Positions 9,627-20,069 of a stretch of DNA of 64,000 bases are shown piece after piece. Made by a program: the position numbers and the translations under genes. The notes beneath the pieces were generated by a model, which had not been told where the DNA came from, did no database searches, and saw only the letters and a list, made by a program, of their open reading frames with translations. How positions within the stretch are numbered: position 1 is the first letter of the stretch; each line of letters begins with the position of its first letter. Origin of the DNA: Diogma glabrata (lineage: Eukaryota; Arthropoda; Insecta; Diptera; Cylindrotomidae); contig OY856186.1 in assembly GCA_963693315.1 (NCBI GenBank), positions 369,484,850-369,548,849 on the forward strand, read 5' to 3'.

Positions 9627-11727
9627 TGAAATAAATCAACTATTGTTAGATCTAAAATCAGCTGATATGTATGTGGGTAACGAAAAAAAGATTGTTTCTG
9701 TGCAAAGTAATAACAAATTCGACCGTTTTCCTAAGGGAATGAAGCAGGAAAAGTTCACAGTAAAATGCTTTAAGTGCAATGAATTGGGTTACGTGGCGTC
9801 AGCATGTTCAAAGTCAAAACAAGTTACGTGTTTTAAGTGTGGGGAAAATGGGCATTATGCTCGTCAATGTACAACAAAACCAGAAGTAAAGTCTCATAAA
9901 GTTATGCTTGTAGAGACTCATAACAAATTTTTCAAAAAAGCCGTTTTTCATAATGATACGATCGATTGCTATGTAGATCTAGGGAGTAGCTTCACTATAC
10001 TGCGTCAAGATATTGCAGATCAATTAAAAATAAATTATTTTGAAAGTGGAGGGTTAGAAAAGTTGTCGAGTTTTCCAACTTTGGCGGTTTATAATCCACA
10101 GGCAAAAATAGAAGTGCACACAGATGCTAGTGCAATCGGCATAGGTGGTGTGTTATTACAAGAACAACCAGATTTGAAAATGCATCCAGTGGCATTTTAT
10201 AGCAGAAAAACCACACGAGAAGAAGCTAAATACTCTAGTATAGAGCTAGAGGCTTTAGCAATTGTAAATACGTTAGAAAAATTTAGAGTTTATGTTTTGG
10301 GCATTCCTTTCGATATCAAAACTGACTGCAACAGTTTAAAATTAATAGAAGGAAGACGTGATCTTAATTCCAGGATCGCACGTTGGTTTGTACGTTTATC
10401 TGAGTTTGACTATAGGCTTGAGTATTTAAAGGGTAGTGTTAATCAAGTCGCTGATGCTCTTAGTAAAAATCCAGTAGATGATTGTCAAGAGTCAGTTTTA
10501 AAAATAAACGTAACCACTGTTTGGGTTGCAAGTCTACAAAGAAATTGTAAGGAAATACAAAAAATTAGGTATCAGATAGAACAACGTAATGAGGCAATAC
10601 TAGAAAAATTTATATTGCATAATCAAAGGGTTTATAATAAGGAAAAAAAAAGGTATAGGTTTTATGTTCCTCAAACACTTAGACATGAACTAATTTCTGA
10701 GGCTCATAATATCATTTGCCACAGGGGTGTCGATAAAACTGTTAGTAAGCTAAACGAATGTTACTATTTTCCAAAAATGCAGGCGACTGTTAAACATCAC
10801 ATAAGTAACTGTATTAACTGTCTTTTTTATAAAACTCCAACTGGAAGACAACCGGGGTATTTGCATCCCCTAGAGAAAGGTGCAATACCTTTCCAATGCA
10901 TCCATGCAGACCATTTGGAACCTTTTATTACTACGAAACTGAAGAATAATTACGTTCTTGCAATTATTGACGGGTTTTCAAAGTATGTTTTCTTAAAGGC
11001 TGTAAAAAGTACTACCGCCGCTGAGACTATAAGAGTAGTTACTGAGTTCATTTTTAATTATGGAAAACCAGATCGAATAATAACTGATAGAGGTACTTCG
11101 TTTACTGCAAATTTTTTCGAAGATTTTTGTGATAGGTTTAATATAGAACATGTTAAAGTTGCGACACAAACACCTAGAGCCAATGGACAAGTAGAACAAA
11201 TTAATAGGACTATATTGCTGGGTCCTAAAACTATGACGAACGGACTAGAATGTAAAGACTGGGACACTAAAGTAGTAGAAGTACAGTGGTCAACCAATCA
11301 CACACAACATCGCGTTACTAAAGAAACACCGGCTGATATAATTTTTAGAAGAAAATCGATAAGTCCAAAAGATAATCCGTTAACCGAAGAAATAAACCGG
11401 GTTAATGAAGACGCTGGTAATAACAAAAATATTGAATTTGATGATGTTTCCAATTTAATACGGGAAGATCAGGATAAACAAAAAATATATTACAATGGGA
11501 AAAGAAAGGATAGTCCAATTTATAAGGTTGGGGACATAGTTTTAGTTAAAACCGAAATTCCTGCATCTGGTGAGTCTCGAAAACTTCGACCTCGATTTGG
11601 ACCATATATCGTAGCTACTGTTTTAGATAATGATCGATATATTGTTGAAGACATCGAAGGAGAGCAAGTTACGCAACGGAAATTTTCGGGATGTATTGCG
11701 GTTGATAGAATGAAGCTAGTAAAATAA
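9544..11727 (+). CDS. Gag-Pol fusion lacking RT (Gypsy)
   Basis: 727 uninterrupted codons. Domains in order: residues about 75-110, nucleocapsid with CFKCNELGYVASAC (Tyr in place of the usual His) and an intact CFKCGENGHYARQC knuckle; about 130-165, start of an aspartic protease with YVDLGSSFTILRQD (DLG where DSG/DTG is usual); then an abrupt joint to RNase H at about 195 (VHTDASAIGIGGVLLQ, YSSIELEALAIV); integrase zinc-binding domain about 390-430 (H..H..C..C), catalytic core with IHADHLEP, TDRGTSF and PRANGQVEQINR supplying D, D, E; C-terminal domain with KVGDIVLVKTE near 660. The rest of protease and all of RT are missing, yet the frame stays open. Integrase would join cDNA to host DNA. 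Confidence 0.85.
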   Translation: MKKKWNGSWKGCKVLGYVITLGPLRKYNEINQLLLDLKSADMYVGNEKKIVSVQSNNKFDRFPKGMKQEKFTVKCFKCNELGYVASACSKSKQVTCFKCGENGHYARQCTTKPEVKSHKVMLVETHNKFFKKAVFHNDTIDCYVDLGSSFTILRQDIADQLKINYFESGGLEKLSSFPTLAVYNPQAKIEVHTDASAIGIGGVLLQEQPDLKMHPVAFYSRKTTREEAKYSSIELEALAIVNTLEKFRVYVLGIPFDIKTDCNSLKLIEGRRDLNSRIARWFVRLSEFDYRLEYLKGSVNQVADALSKNPVDDCQESVLKINVTTVWVASLQRNCKEIQKIRYQIEQRNEAILEKFILHNQRVYNKEKKRYRFYVPQTLRHELISEAHNIICHRGVDKTVSKLNECYYFPKMQATVKHHISNCINCLFYKTPTGRQPGYLHPLEKGAIPFQCIHADHLEPFITTKLKNNYVLAIIDGFSKYVFLKAVKSTTAAETIRVVTEFIFNYGKPDRIITDRGTSFTANFFEDFCDRFNIEHVKVATQTPRANGQVEQINRTILLGPKTMTNGLECKDWDTKVVEVQWSTNHTQHRVTKETPADIIFRRKSISPKDNPLTEEINRVNEDAGNNKNIEFDDVSNLIREDQDKQKIYYNGKRKDSPIYKVGDIVLVKTEIPASGESRKLRPRFGPYIVATVLDNDRYIVEDIEGEQVTQRKFSGCIAVDRMKLVK

Positions 11728-11907
11728 GAAAAAAAAACAAACGTTTTGAAGTTTTGAATGATTTTATTTTAATTGAATTAAACATGCACACCTGACTTTA
11801 AAAAAAAAAAAAAAAAATTAGAATTTAGATTTTATAGAATTTTCATTTTATCAAATTAATTTAGTTGTAGAATTGTCGAGGACGACATCTACGTAGCGTG
11901 ACCGAAC

Positions 11908-12155
11908 TAATGACAAAAAGTATAGGGACGCCATCTCTTAGTTCGTTCATTTATTAAAATGAAATGTTAATGTTTACAGGGTTTTGCTTATAATTTACTT
12001 TTCAAAGATGCGTGGTATATAGGGTTTTTGCTTTTAATTTTATATAACAAGGAAAAATTGACAGATGTAAATTAACCATGATTTAGAGAAATTGTAATAA
12101 AAAGAATGTGTTTAAAATCATAACCTTATTTCATTGTTTGAATTATTTTACATCA
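11908..12155 (+). repeat. 3' LTR of RT-less Gypsy element
   Basis: Matches 8703-8950 base for base except about five substitutions (for example GGGGCGCC against GGGACGCC). It is followed by CTAG, the target duplication. An A-run near 11801-11817 lies upstream in the 3' untranslated region; no clear polypurine tract was seen at the LTR edge. Confidence 0.9.
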
Positions 12156-12206
12156 CTAGTATCCCACCAAAGTAAATTTTGACAACTACCGCTGAAAACA
12201 AATAAG

Positions 12207-12671
12207 TTATTTTGTTTTTTCAAATAAATCGTTTAAATCAAAAAACATTTTTACATTTATTTTTTTACATTTTTTTTTTCGATTTACATATTGGTGGTTC
12301 ATTCTAACTAGACATTTTATTCTTATATGAGTCCCATCAATGGCACCAGCAACACATTCGAAAGCTGCAGTTCTCCCCCTATTACAAAATTTACGCCCAA
12401 TTTCGGCTAGAGCGGCTTCTTCTGGAAATTTGATAGCCGCTGGGAGAATTTTTTCAACGGTAAAATCTAATAGCTTGTCCACAATTCTTTTTATAGTTCG
12501 TCTTGGTATTGAAAAAACCGCACCAACAACTCTTCTGCTGCACCCCGTTGCAAGCCAAAATAGAAAAACTGCTACCTCAATTTCTCTATTCCAGCCGTGG
12601 TTTTTAGCCGGTAAATATTCACAAATTCTTCGAAAAACAAGGACTGAAACTCTTATGTGTGAACGGCACAT
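12207..12671 (-). pseudogene. Harbinger (HARBI1-like) transposase, truncated
   Basis: Reading right to left, 154 codons from ATG 12671 give an N-terminal helical region (NREIEVAVFLFWLATGCS, VFSIPRRTIKRIVDKL), typical of PIF/Harbinger DDE transposases, then VAGAIDGTHIRIKC, where the Asp of AIDGTH is the first catalytic residue, then NRKKKCKKINVKMFFD. It stops soon after, so the second Asp and the Glu are absent. The frame is open upstream of the ATG to beyond 12740. The missing C-terminus would lie towards the nested LTR element, but the loss is a Harbinger deletion rather than only the insertion, because the left 75 bp of Harbinger hold no transposase. The plus-strand frame here is a shadow. 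Confidence 0.8.
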
Positions 12672-13277
12672 TTCATCGTTAAATGATAATATTCCCGAAA
12701 CAATAGGCGATATACAGGAGAGCTTATGAGCATAATTTAATCCCCAAAAGTATATATGATTATAAAAATTATAAAAAATAAAAGAATATGCAATTACATA
12801 AATATTTTTATATTGTGTAGTTATATTTATTTAGTTATATTTAAATTATGTGTGTTAATTAGCATTTTTTTCAACATCATTTTTCGTCTAAAATTTCTTC
12901 TTTGATTTTTTTGATTAAATGCAATCATAGACATTATAATTTCATTTACTCCAATCATCCTAATCTCAATTAATACGAATAACCACGTATTCCTTTGAAT
13001 AAATTGAATTAATTAATTGTATTTAGAAAAAAATTGTTTCTATTTATTTAAGGAATATTAGATAAATCTAGCTAACCGCCATTAATAAATTTTGATTTGT
13101 ATTTAAATATGGGAAGTAAAGATTTTTAACGATAGATGTATGAAAAATTTCAATTTCATCGTTCAAAAAGAAATGGGCAAAATTGTATTCCAGTGGAAGA
13201 AAAAACGAAAATATTTCAGCGAGAAACGTCAAAATTTCAATTTCATCAGCATTTTGGAGAAATGGGCCACAGCTTAA

Positions 13278-13550
13278 ATGTTTTCAATCGGTAATGCAGT
13301 TATTTGTGATTAAAGCTTCGAAACTATTCTGTAAGGGGGAGCATCGTCGTTTTTTGCAAATTTAGACAGTTTTCAATGGTTCAGAAGCAAAAAGTTTTAC
13401 ATGAAATTTTTAACAAATTACGGTAGTACAATCAATAAAACTTATATTTCCGTTCCTTCCAAACGATTTCCAATTGTTATCAACTATAGTTTACCGAAAA
13501 ATATCAATATTTATTGATGACCGGCTAACTGGAAACCCAATTTTGTTTTG
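13278..13550. repeat. Foldback repeat, right part
   Basis: Inverted copy of 7525-7785: AACCATTGAAAACTGTCTAAATT-type sequence, GACCGGCTAACTGGAAACCC against GGGTTTTCAGCTAGCCGGTC. It is the continuation of 8515-8624 beyond Harbinger and ends at CCCAATTTT. Confidence 0.8.
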
Positions 13551-14029
13551 TTCATAATAATTAAACTAGAGAGGTACAATAATTTTAACTGAATTCCTCA
13601 GTCCTCCCAATCAAGGTGCAATCATAATAAAATATAAAATTTTAAACAATCAAAAGTTCCCAGCCAACTGCACAGAGCTAATTTTCATGTTTCAGTTTTG
13701 AGCGACTTAAGAATAATATTTTATATATTATGTGCTTAATATATAGTCAATAGTACTTCATAAACAAATTAAAATTGTTTATTTGTGGTTAAATAAGAAA
13801 TTTCATAGATAACTGAAAATTATTCAAGTTGTGTTTTGTATGAAATTCCATTTAAAATTTTTTCTCTTATCCGCATATGTAGCACGTGCAATGTGGATAA
13901 TTTTGCTTTTTTCTGGAGTTTTTTTATACCACACATCATTCTTCGAATGTTTCTTCATATTACACGTTGCGTCTAGATTTGTGTGAATGTTCAAACTTGA
14001 GTGCTGAATGCCCAGTTCGAAAACCATCA
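13551..14029. other. No gene recognised
   Basis: AT-rich sequence between the foldback end and the BEL/Pao integrase remnant. A 68-codon minus-strand frame (13824-14030) has no domain I recognise; it could be the worn downstream part of the BEL/Pao element. Confidence 0.4.
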
Positions 14030-14039
14030 ATCAAGGTCA

Positions 14040-14345
14040 CTGCAATACCTTATGAAGCAATTGCAGCTCTATAACATTTTTCATGACGACGTCCAACTTA
14101 AACTTCAATCAGACCAAAGAAATCCACTCCCAAATAATAAAAAATGTTGCTAACCGAGCTGACAAGCGAATTTTGATAACAGAGCTGTTGATAAATCTCC
14201 CATTTCTGGGGAACACGATTTTGCAATGCATTGTGCTACACGGAACAAACAAATTTCTGATAAATTTCTAATCTCCCGATACAATAAAGCTTTACCAGCA
14301 AACGTTGGTTTATTTTTTACCTACAGTTGACGTAGGATAAGCGCC
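14040..14345 (-). pseudogene. BEL/Pao integrase start, worn
   Basis: Read over stops from right to left there is a KYSEWWRLSYV stretch and then GVDFFGLIEV, matching the start of the integrase catalytic core in this superfamily (the Asp of VDFFG being catalytic), followed by GRRHEKCYRA in a shifted frame. Later integrase motifs were not found. The overlapping plus-strand frame 14083-14271 is a shadow. Confidence 0.6.
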
Positions 14346-14476
14346 ACCATTCAGAATACTTATTAACATCAACTGGCACTTTTGGAATTAATATCACCTC
14401 AATTTTCATGACATACTAGACTTTACGTTTTTCATTGGTCTCTAAGTTATCATTCCACGCACCATCCCGTTCTATT

Positions 14477-14815
14477 TCATTTTAGACAGAAACACTGGAT
14501 TTTTAAACCGTCCTGAGTTCGATGACATGTTAGAGTTTGTGTCCATTTGGTTGCTTCATCTGCAACATTGTCTTTAGTAGGAATCGATTTCCGATCCCCA
14601 ACGGTTGTTTTGGTGAAAATTTCTTCAACATGAAATGATACAAATTGATTATAATTCGCCGGACCATTTGAGTACAGTTTGAGAATTGAACCAGTAAAAT
14701 TTTTGACTGGATGTGTTTGGTGGATTGTGTTGGAATAAGTTACGAGAACGGCCACTTGCAATTCGAGACGTGGAATGTTAATTGGGTTGATCGGAGTAAC
14801 TTTAGATTTCGCCAC
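14477..14815 (-). pseudogene. BEL/Pao RNase H remnant
   Basis: 112 codons with KSKVTPINPINIPRLELQVA, the start of the BEL/Pao RNase H domain, a YNQFVSFHVEEI stretch and IPTKDNVADEATKW at the end of the domain. It is uninterrupted as a piece but out of frame with its neighbours. RNase H removes RNA from the RNA:DNA hybrid. Confidence 0.8.
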
Positions 14816-14854
14816 GAATTAGTGCCACGTCCACCCCGTTTGAATCTTTCACTC

Positions 14855-15106
14855 TTAAATGTGTAATTGAGTAGACACTTTTTGACCACCCGAAATTTTT
14901 GACGAGTAACATCGAGCTGTTTGGATGTTTGGCAATTGGTCAAGTAAACTAGTCCAAGGGTTCCATTTTTTATGTTGAGCATCATTGATTGGCTCGTCCC
15001 ATTTGATGTGACTTCTCCAAATTTGTTGAAGCAACATGTTTGTGTACACGAGGAAAAAAGCAAATAATTCGAGTGGATCATAAACCGACATCAAAATTCC
15101 TAACAT
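14855..15106 (-). pseudogene. BEL/Pao RT thumb/connection remnant
   Basis: The string LGILMSVYDPLELFAFFLVY followed by MLLQQIWRSHIKWDEPI is the BEL/Pao segment between RT and RNase H. It is in another frame from the RT pieces to the right, so at least one frameshift lies between. Confidence 0.75.
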
Positions 15107-15185
15107 CTCATGCTTTCTTGGATATTGGTTACCTTTAAAAATATCTTATGAAAATTTCTCGTAATTCACAAAGTACGTAAATTTG

Positions 15186-15748
15186 TCAAGATTTGGTAAC
15201 CACCACATTCCTAACATTTTTTCCATATAATCGATTGCGCATATCAAAATTTGCGTGTTGGTGAATCCAATTGATCTCATTTGCCACCGATCGTGTTTCA
15301 TCTTCCGTCATAAAACTATCCAAATAATCGTCAACAAAATGTCGTTCGATTATAGCCTTGACAGATGGTCGGGTGTTTTTTGGTTGAATCACCGTCTCTC
15401 CATAAAAACGTTTACATTCACGATAATTTGTAGTAATCAAAACGATGGTAGATTTCGCGAATGTCCCCGGCAACAGGAAAGTTTCAAAAATTCGGAAGTT
15501 TTAAAGTTTCCGACTCAAAAATTGTACAATACAGTGAGCAATGAACACAATGTGGTGGAACCCCTTAATAAAACGGCATTACCAACCTTTGCCGCGACGT
15601 CCCAGACAAGACGAAATTTGCCAGGCTTATTTGCCAGTTTTATGTTGGTTTCGTCTATGTTTTCCAATTCGAAATTATCTTTCATCATCATTCTTATCAC
15701 GTTCCATAGGACTACATACCGCCCAGCCGATTCGTGTTTTGGTGGCAA
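15186..15748 (-). pseudogene. BEL/Pao reverse transcriptase remnant
   Basis: Two open pieces in different frames. 15515-15748 has KPGKFRLVWDVAAKVGNAVL, the fingers/palm start with its VWD motif. 15186-15473 has RHFVDDYLDSFM, the FVDD catalytic box, then EINWIHQHANFDMRN. The piece between them carrying the other palm motifs is degraded. The plus-strand frames over this stretch are shadows. Confidence 0.85.
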
Positions 15749-16003
15749 TTAGTTCATTTGACTTTCCCTCTTGAATTTATCTTGAACTTTTTCCTCTTCA
15801 GTAGCGCCCAAGATAGGCTGGCCCATCCCATTCGAAATACGTGGTTTTTTCATATCGTAGCTATACTCAATAGTACATTTTGCAAATGCGTGTACCGTAG
15901 CGAAGGGGTGTCAGCCGAAAGCGATTGTTTTAGACGTCTGAGAAAATTGATTGAGCAGATTTTATCGATGTAATATTTTTCGAGTTCTCTGAACCAGAAA
16001 TTG

Positions 16004-16480
16004 TTACACTAATTCACAAAAAGTTTTCTCAATTCGAGAATGAGTCGATGTCCATTTCAAGCATAAATCTTTTTTAACCCGCGGATAATTCGAGCTTATT
16101 TGCGACATATTCATTATTTGTGATACACACACCGAAGATCCGTCATCCAAGAATGCCAAAACTTCGACACTCTTCGCAACATTGAACAACGTTACTGGTA
16201 ATATTCGTTACAAAATCGATTTTTATGGAACGTTATGTGAACAAACGCTTTGGCTCGTTCTTAGTTGGTTATTACTTTCTAAATATATTGATTCTTCATT
16301 GGACAATCTGGAACGTGACATGTTTTCTGGTCATCTTTGGCATTTAAAGTGTTGCTTGGGACATTTGCGCCATAACCAATTTTTAAAATCACAACGACGA
16401 TTCACCGACATATTTTTAAAACGATCACAATTGGTCAATGAATGAAATTAATTCTTTCTGCAAAACAACACGCTCTTGGT
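16004..16480 (-). pseudogene. BEL/Pao zinc finger and protease remnant
   Basis: Minus strand: a cysteine/histidine-rich stretch with CPKQHFKCQR, then, after stops, LFNVAKSVEVLAFLDDGSSV, where DDGSS stands at the place of the D-T/S-G active site of BEL/Pao aspartic protease. The overlapping plus-strand frame 16182-16445 is a shadow. Confidence 0.75.
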
Positions 16481-16494
16481 TGTTGATATGATTT

Positions 16495-16564
16495 CGAGAC
16501 TTGATAACTAGACTTGAAGCTTCGGGTATAAACCCGAAGCTTCAAGTCTAGTTATCAAGTCTCG
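16495..16564. repeat. Perfect 33-bp-arm palindrome
   Basis: Left arm 16495-16527 and right arm 16532-16564 are perfect reverse complements with the 4-base loop ATAA. The arms begin CGAGACTTGATAACTAGACT. It lies inside the BEL/Pao Gag remnant, where the flanking sequence continues to resemble Gag. Such a perfect hairpin in an otherwise heavily mutated element must be recent, or is an assembly artefact. Confidence 0.95.
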
Positions 16565-16565
16565 A

Positions 16566-16964
16566 ACTGCCGCCGAAAAATTATTAGTGTTTTAATTTTA
16601 TTGTTGTTTGTTGGTGACAAAATTTTTCGAATTTTCTCCATTATTGATGAAAATATATTATCAGCCTGAACGTACAAATGCCTCAATGTCATAATGACGT
16701 TTGGAATGGATTCGGGAAATTGTAGATCGAATACGCCTCACCTTTAAGGAATTAACGCAATCGAAGTAAATTTTTTGCATTTGACAATTGTAACGCATCA
16801 GTGGACGACGTGTACGCATAAATAATAATCGGCCAGTCCTTAAGATTTCCGTTAAAAAAACGGTAGTTTTCGTGGAACTGCATTGCGAGCGGAAATTTGC
16901 TCAAGCGTTGCTTTTGCGACGCCCTTAAAATTTTATTTACTGCAGCGGTTTGCGTATTGGACAC
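16566..16964 (-). pseudogene. BEL/Pao Gag remnant
   Basis: From ATG 16964 leftwards: KILRASQKQRLSKFPLAMQF, then FFNGNLKDWPIIIYAYTSST, the characteristic start of BEL/Pao Gag, then SNAKNLLRLR. After a stop and shift it continues as VIMTLRHLYVQADNIF and KIRKILSPTNNN up to the palindrome. Capsid function is lost through the stop near 16752. Confidence 0.75.
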
Positions 16965-18223
16965 GGGTTCATATGCGGGTTTTTCTAGAACAGGTTTGAT
17001 GAAACAATTTTGAAATGGGGCTACATTGACATCTGATTTATGGCGAATACTCTGGAGACCATTCTTGCAGGAAAACTACGAAGATGCGACAATTTATTTT
17101 AATAATTTTATTGCTAGATAGCTGATGTACAGTATTAGTTGTCTATATAACTGTTTAACTCTGTGACCAAAATCTGGCGGTACAACTTTCCATTATGTGT
17201 GCTGATCGCTATCTTGAGTAAGTGAAAGATAATTGCATATAATATTAATTGTACTTGAGGGCCAACCAAGAAGAAATCATTTAGCGAAAACCTATTTAAC
17301 GTTTTAGTGGAAGCGTCAAACACAACTGTAAATTTGATCCATCAGATTTTACAATTAAGCATTTCTGTTGCACTACTCCTTACTTCCATCATATTATCAA
17401 ACTGGAGATAGTCTTACATAAACTGTGTTTAGAAATTCTTAAAGTTGTATTTATTTTGAAATTTTCATTCCATCGCTCGTTGTCAGCTTATTGCTACATT
17501 GAATGATTTTCCAAGTAATTCAGTGTAGTTTTATTGCTTTAGTAGTGGCTTTAGTAGTACCTCAAACAGAAATCTGTCTTCGGGAAATCGATGAGAGGTC
17601 TCATCAAATACTTTTTCACAAAGTTCTTCTTGATTGACCAATACATTTTGATTTGGAATATCTTCAATTTTCAAAAATCAACTCTCTCTTGTTCAACTCT
17701 CTCTGCACTCTAGTTGCATCTGAATGATTCAGTAAACATTTAAAAAACTATTTAACTGTGAGCAAATCTTTTTCATATGTCTTCTACGCCCATAGTACTC
17801 TTGTTTCAACGTCCAATTTTTCCTCTGCGATGTAAATTATCCATCACATCTCTGTGTTCAGTATCTTTGCCAAGAGTTTTCCTTCTTACAACTTTAGCCG
17901 AGATTTCTAATAGTTTCCGTGTATGTTAAAGGCATAATCTTGTGATTAGTTGACGGTTGATTCATAAGTAATGTAAATTGTATCATTTTTCTCAATGAAA
18001 GTTCGACTCTGCGATTTAATACAATCCGGCTCGAAGGACCAAGTATGTTACTTGACAACCATCTTACGATTTTATGACTCAGAACCAACCACATATTTGT
18101 TGTTATTACAAAAACAGGAAAATAAACTTCCACAACTAACTAAATGGTTTATTTTCAATGGTCATGTTTCTAAAACCTTGTATGTGTTTCATGAGTTTTT
18201 TATTGTATGTATTCGTGTTATTG
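16965..18223. other. No gene recognised
   Basis: Upstream side of the BEL/Pao element. Its 5' LTR and leader should lie here, but no repeated copy was found on the other side. Short frames at 17135-17323 and 17894-18234 have no recognisable domain. Confidence 0.4.
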
Positions 18224-18545
18224 TCACGCTGTAGCTATATATATTTGTATTAGCTATAAGTATGACGTGTTGTGCTTGGCCAGCAGTGACAATTACGAAG
18301 ACGCGTTGGATGATCAATGGATGTGGAAAATCTTGTGAGTTTGGGTCATCTTCACGCTGTAGCTATATATATTGGTATTAGCTATACGGATGACGTTTCG
18401 TCTTTGGCCAGTAGTGAAAATCAGGTAGATGTGTAGGATGATCTATGGATGGGTAAAATCTCATGAGTCACGTCACCGTCACGCTGTGACTATATATTTT
18501 TATATTAGTTATAAGTTTGACGTGTTGTGCTTAGTCAGTATGGTT
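18224..18545. repeat. 128-bp tandem repeat, 2.5 copies
   Basis: TCACGCTGTAGCTATATATA starts units at 18224 and 18352, with a diverged start at 18479. Each unit goes on with TATTAGCTATAAG, a GACGTGTTGTGCTTGGCCAG-like stretch and GGATGATCAATGGATG. Spacing is 128 and 127 bp. Non-coding. Confidence 0.85.
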
Positions 18546-19531
18546 GAAATTAATGCAATCAAGGACAATAATGTTGAAAATTAAGTTCATTCAAAGTAAT
18601 ATAAATACTACGCATAAATAACAAAAATACAAAATAATTATTATGTACAAGATAGGTTATATTCATCTTTTGTGCTGTACTGCTCGGATGTGAATGCCAG
18701 ACTAATTTTAAAGATTTTAAGTTACAAATTATGAAATTTTAATTTGCCATGCTACAATAGACGGAAGAGAAAAATTTCGCAGTTTAAGTTTTCACTTCTT
18801 TATATTAAATTTTTTAATATTATACATAATATTTCTATCTATAACATTCTTCCAATAGTCTTAGAAACGCCATGTAGAAATTTCTATTATAAACACTGCT
18901 ATGAAAATAATACACAAAACATTACTCTTATAAACATGATTTTATGTTCACGATACAGGATTTCATTGACAGCTAATAAATTACTTAACATAATTACAAT
19001 TTAAACTATTTACACTATTGCAGTTTGATTTAAACTATATCTCGTTCTGCAACAGGAGTTCCTTAAATACAATTTTGATTAAATTCTCGATTCTCAATTG
19101 CTTTTCAAAATGCAAGAAATTCTGAGAATAATCAACGTCACTATTTTGCATGTATTTTATATAATCTTTTTGTAGTGTCGATCCTTTTTCTTGGAAACAG
19201 TAACACATTATTAATGACTGATGAGTGATTTTAGTTTTGTGGTTTGAAGTAGATAATGTATAGGGACAATTGAGGTTGAATACGATTTAGTTGCGATTGT
19301 GTAGGATCGTAACAGTATTATAAAATTTCGCAATAATGAAGTAAATTTCTTTTAATTGTGTTATGTAGATCAGTGTTTCTCAACTGATTTCATGATTTAC
19401 GGACTAATAAATATTTAATATTTAAGATTCTAATCCGGGCATCGCGAAATATTTTATGTTAGATGTGTGAAAGTGCAGGTTATATCTATCTCACAAGAAA
19501 TAATCATAAAAAATACTAGTATTGCAAATTT
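18546..19531. other. AT-rich, no gene seen
   Basis: No convincing coding region: the 86-codon frame at 18744-19004 is AT-driven and matches no family known to me. Confidence 0.45.
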
Positions 19532-20069
19532 TAATGGAAATTTAATTCAATTTAATCATAGTTGCCTTTTCCCTTTTCAATATTCTAGAGAGGAACATGA
19601 GCTTTAGCTTAAATTTATTGTATTTTATATAATCAGAGCGAGAATAATTTTTTTTAGTTTTTTATAAAATACAATCAAAAAAATTTATTTCAGAGTTCAA
19701 CACAGTCAAATAAATTGTTTTATGCTTCCGGCAACTATAGATATAAGTTTTTTTTTAGAATTTAGAACCAAAACTGTGTGCGTTATTAGTCTTATCTTAT
19801 TATAATAAAATAAACAGTTGTTAATTTTACCCTGTTACGCGAATATTGCGGAACACAATAATACAATTTGTTTCATTGTATTGAATTTGAAATATTTTTT
19901 TTTGATTGTATTTTATAAATAACGTGATTGCATTTTTTAAAAAAATAAAAAAAACAGTTTTGTTTTCATAATATTAAAAATAATAAATTCAAAGTAATGC
20001 GCATGCTACCCTCTCGAATATTGAAAAAGGCAAAGGCTACTACGATTAAATGGAATTGAATTTCCATTG
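19532..20069. mobile_element. Foldback/MITE-like element
   Basis: Arms 19532-19722 and 19861-20069 are inverted copies: an outer 80 bp with CTTTTCAATATTCTAGAGAG against CTCTCGAATATTGAAAAAGG, and an inner part around ATAAAATACAATCAAAAAAA. The 138-bp centre is unique. The outer motif also occurs at 56650-56700 and the inner part at 58636-58762, on both sides of the tyrosine recombinase. No coding capacity. Confidence 0.8.

Larger units (their letters stand above)
8703..12155 (+). mobile_element. RT-less Gypsy LTR retrotransposon
   Basis: Two 248-bp LTRs (TAATGAC...TTACATCA) bound a 3453-bp element flanked by CTAG on both sides (8699-8702 and 12156-12159). A primer site follows the first LTR. 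Inside are a Gag frame with two stops and a long Gag-Pol frame in which the end of protease and all of RT are deleted. The LTRs differ at about five positions, so insertion is fairly recent. It sits in Harbinger and must be younger than it. It would need RT supplied in trans. Confidence 0.9.
8625..13274 (-). mobile_element. PIF/Harbinger transposon, deleted, with nested LTR element
   Basis: Terminal inverted repeats are GGCCGTGGCCCATTTCT at the left and its imperfect complement ending GGGCCACAGCT at the right, flanked on both sides by TAA (8622-8624 and 13275-13277), the 3-bp duplication typical of this superfamily. A paralogous empty site lies in the same window: 8415-8470 reads through the same foldback sequence with one TAA. 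Apart from the 3.4-kb LTR element inside it, only about 1.2 kb remains, including a truncated transposase on the minus strand, so it is a deletion derivative unable to move alone. Confidence 0.85.
14030..16964 (-). mobile_element. BEL/Pao LTR retrotransposon, decayed
   Basis: On the minus strand the order is Gag (right end), zinc-finger/protease, RT, RNase H and integrase (left end), which is the BEL/Pao arrangement. All domains are broken by stops and frameshifts. LTRs were not identified on either side. A perfect hairpin at 16495-16564 interrupts Gag. Confidence 0.8.

Noticed and set aside
12340..12729. 129-codon plus-strand frame
   Set aside because: It is antisense to the Harbinger transposase, which has recognisable motifs on the minus strand.
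15255..15974. Plus-strand frames of 77-165 codons
   Set aside because: They are shadows of BEL/Pao reverse transcriptase on the minus strand.
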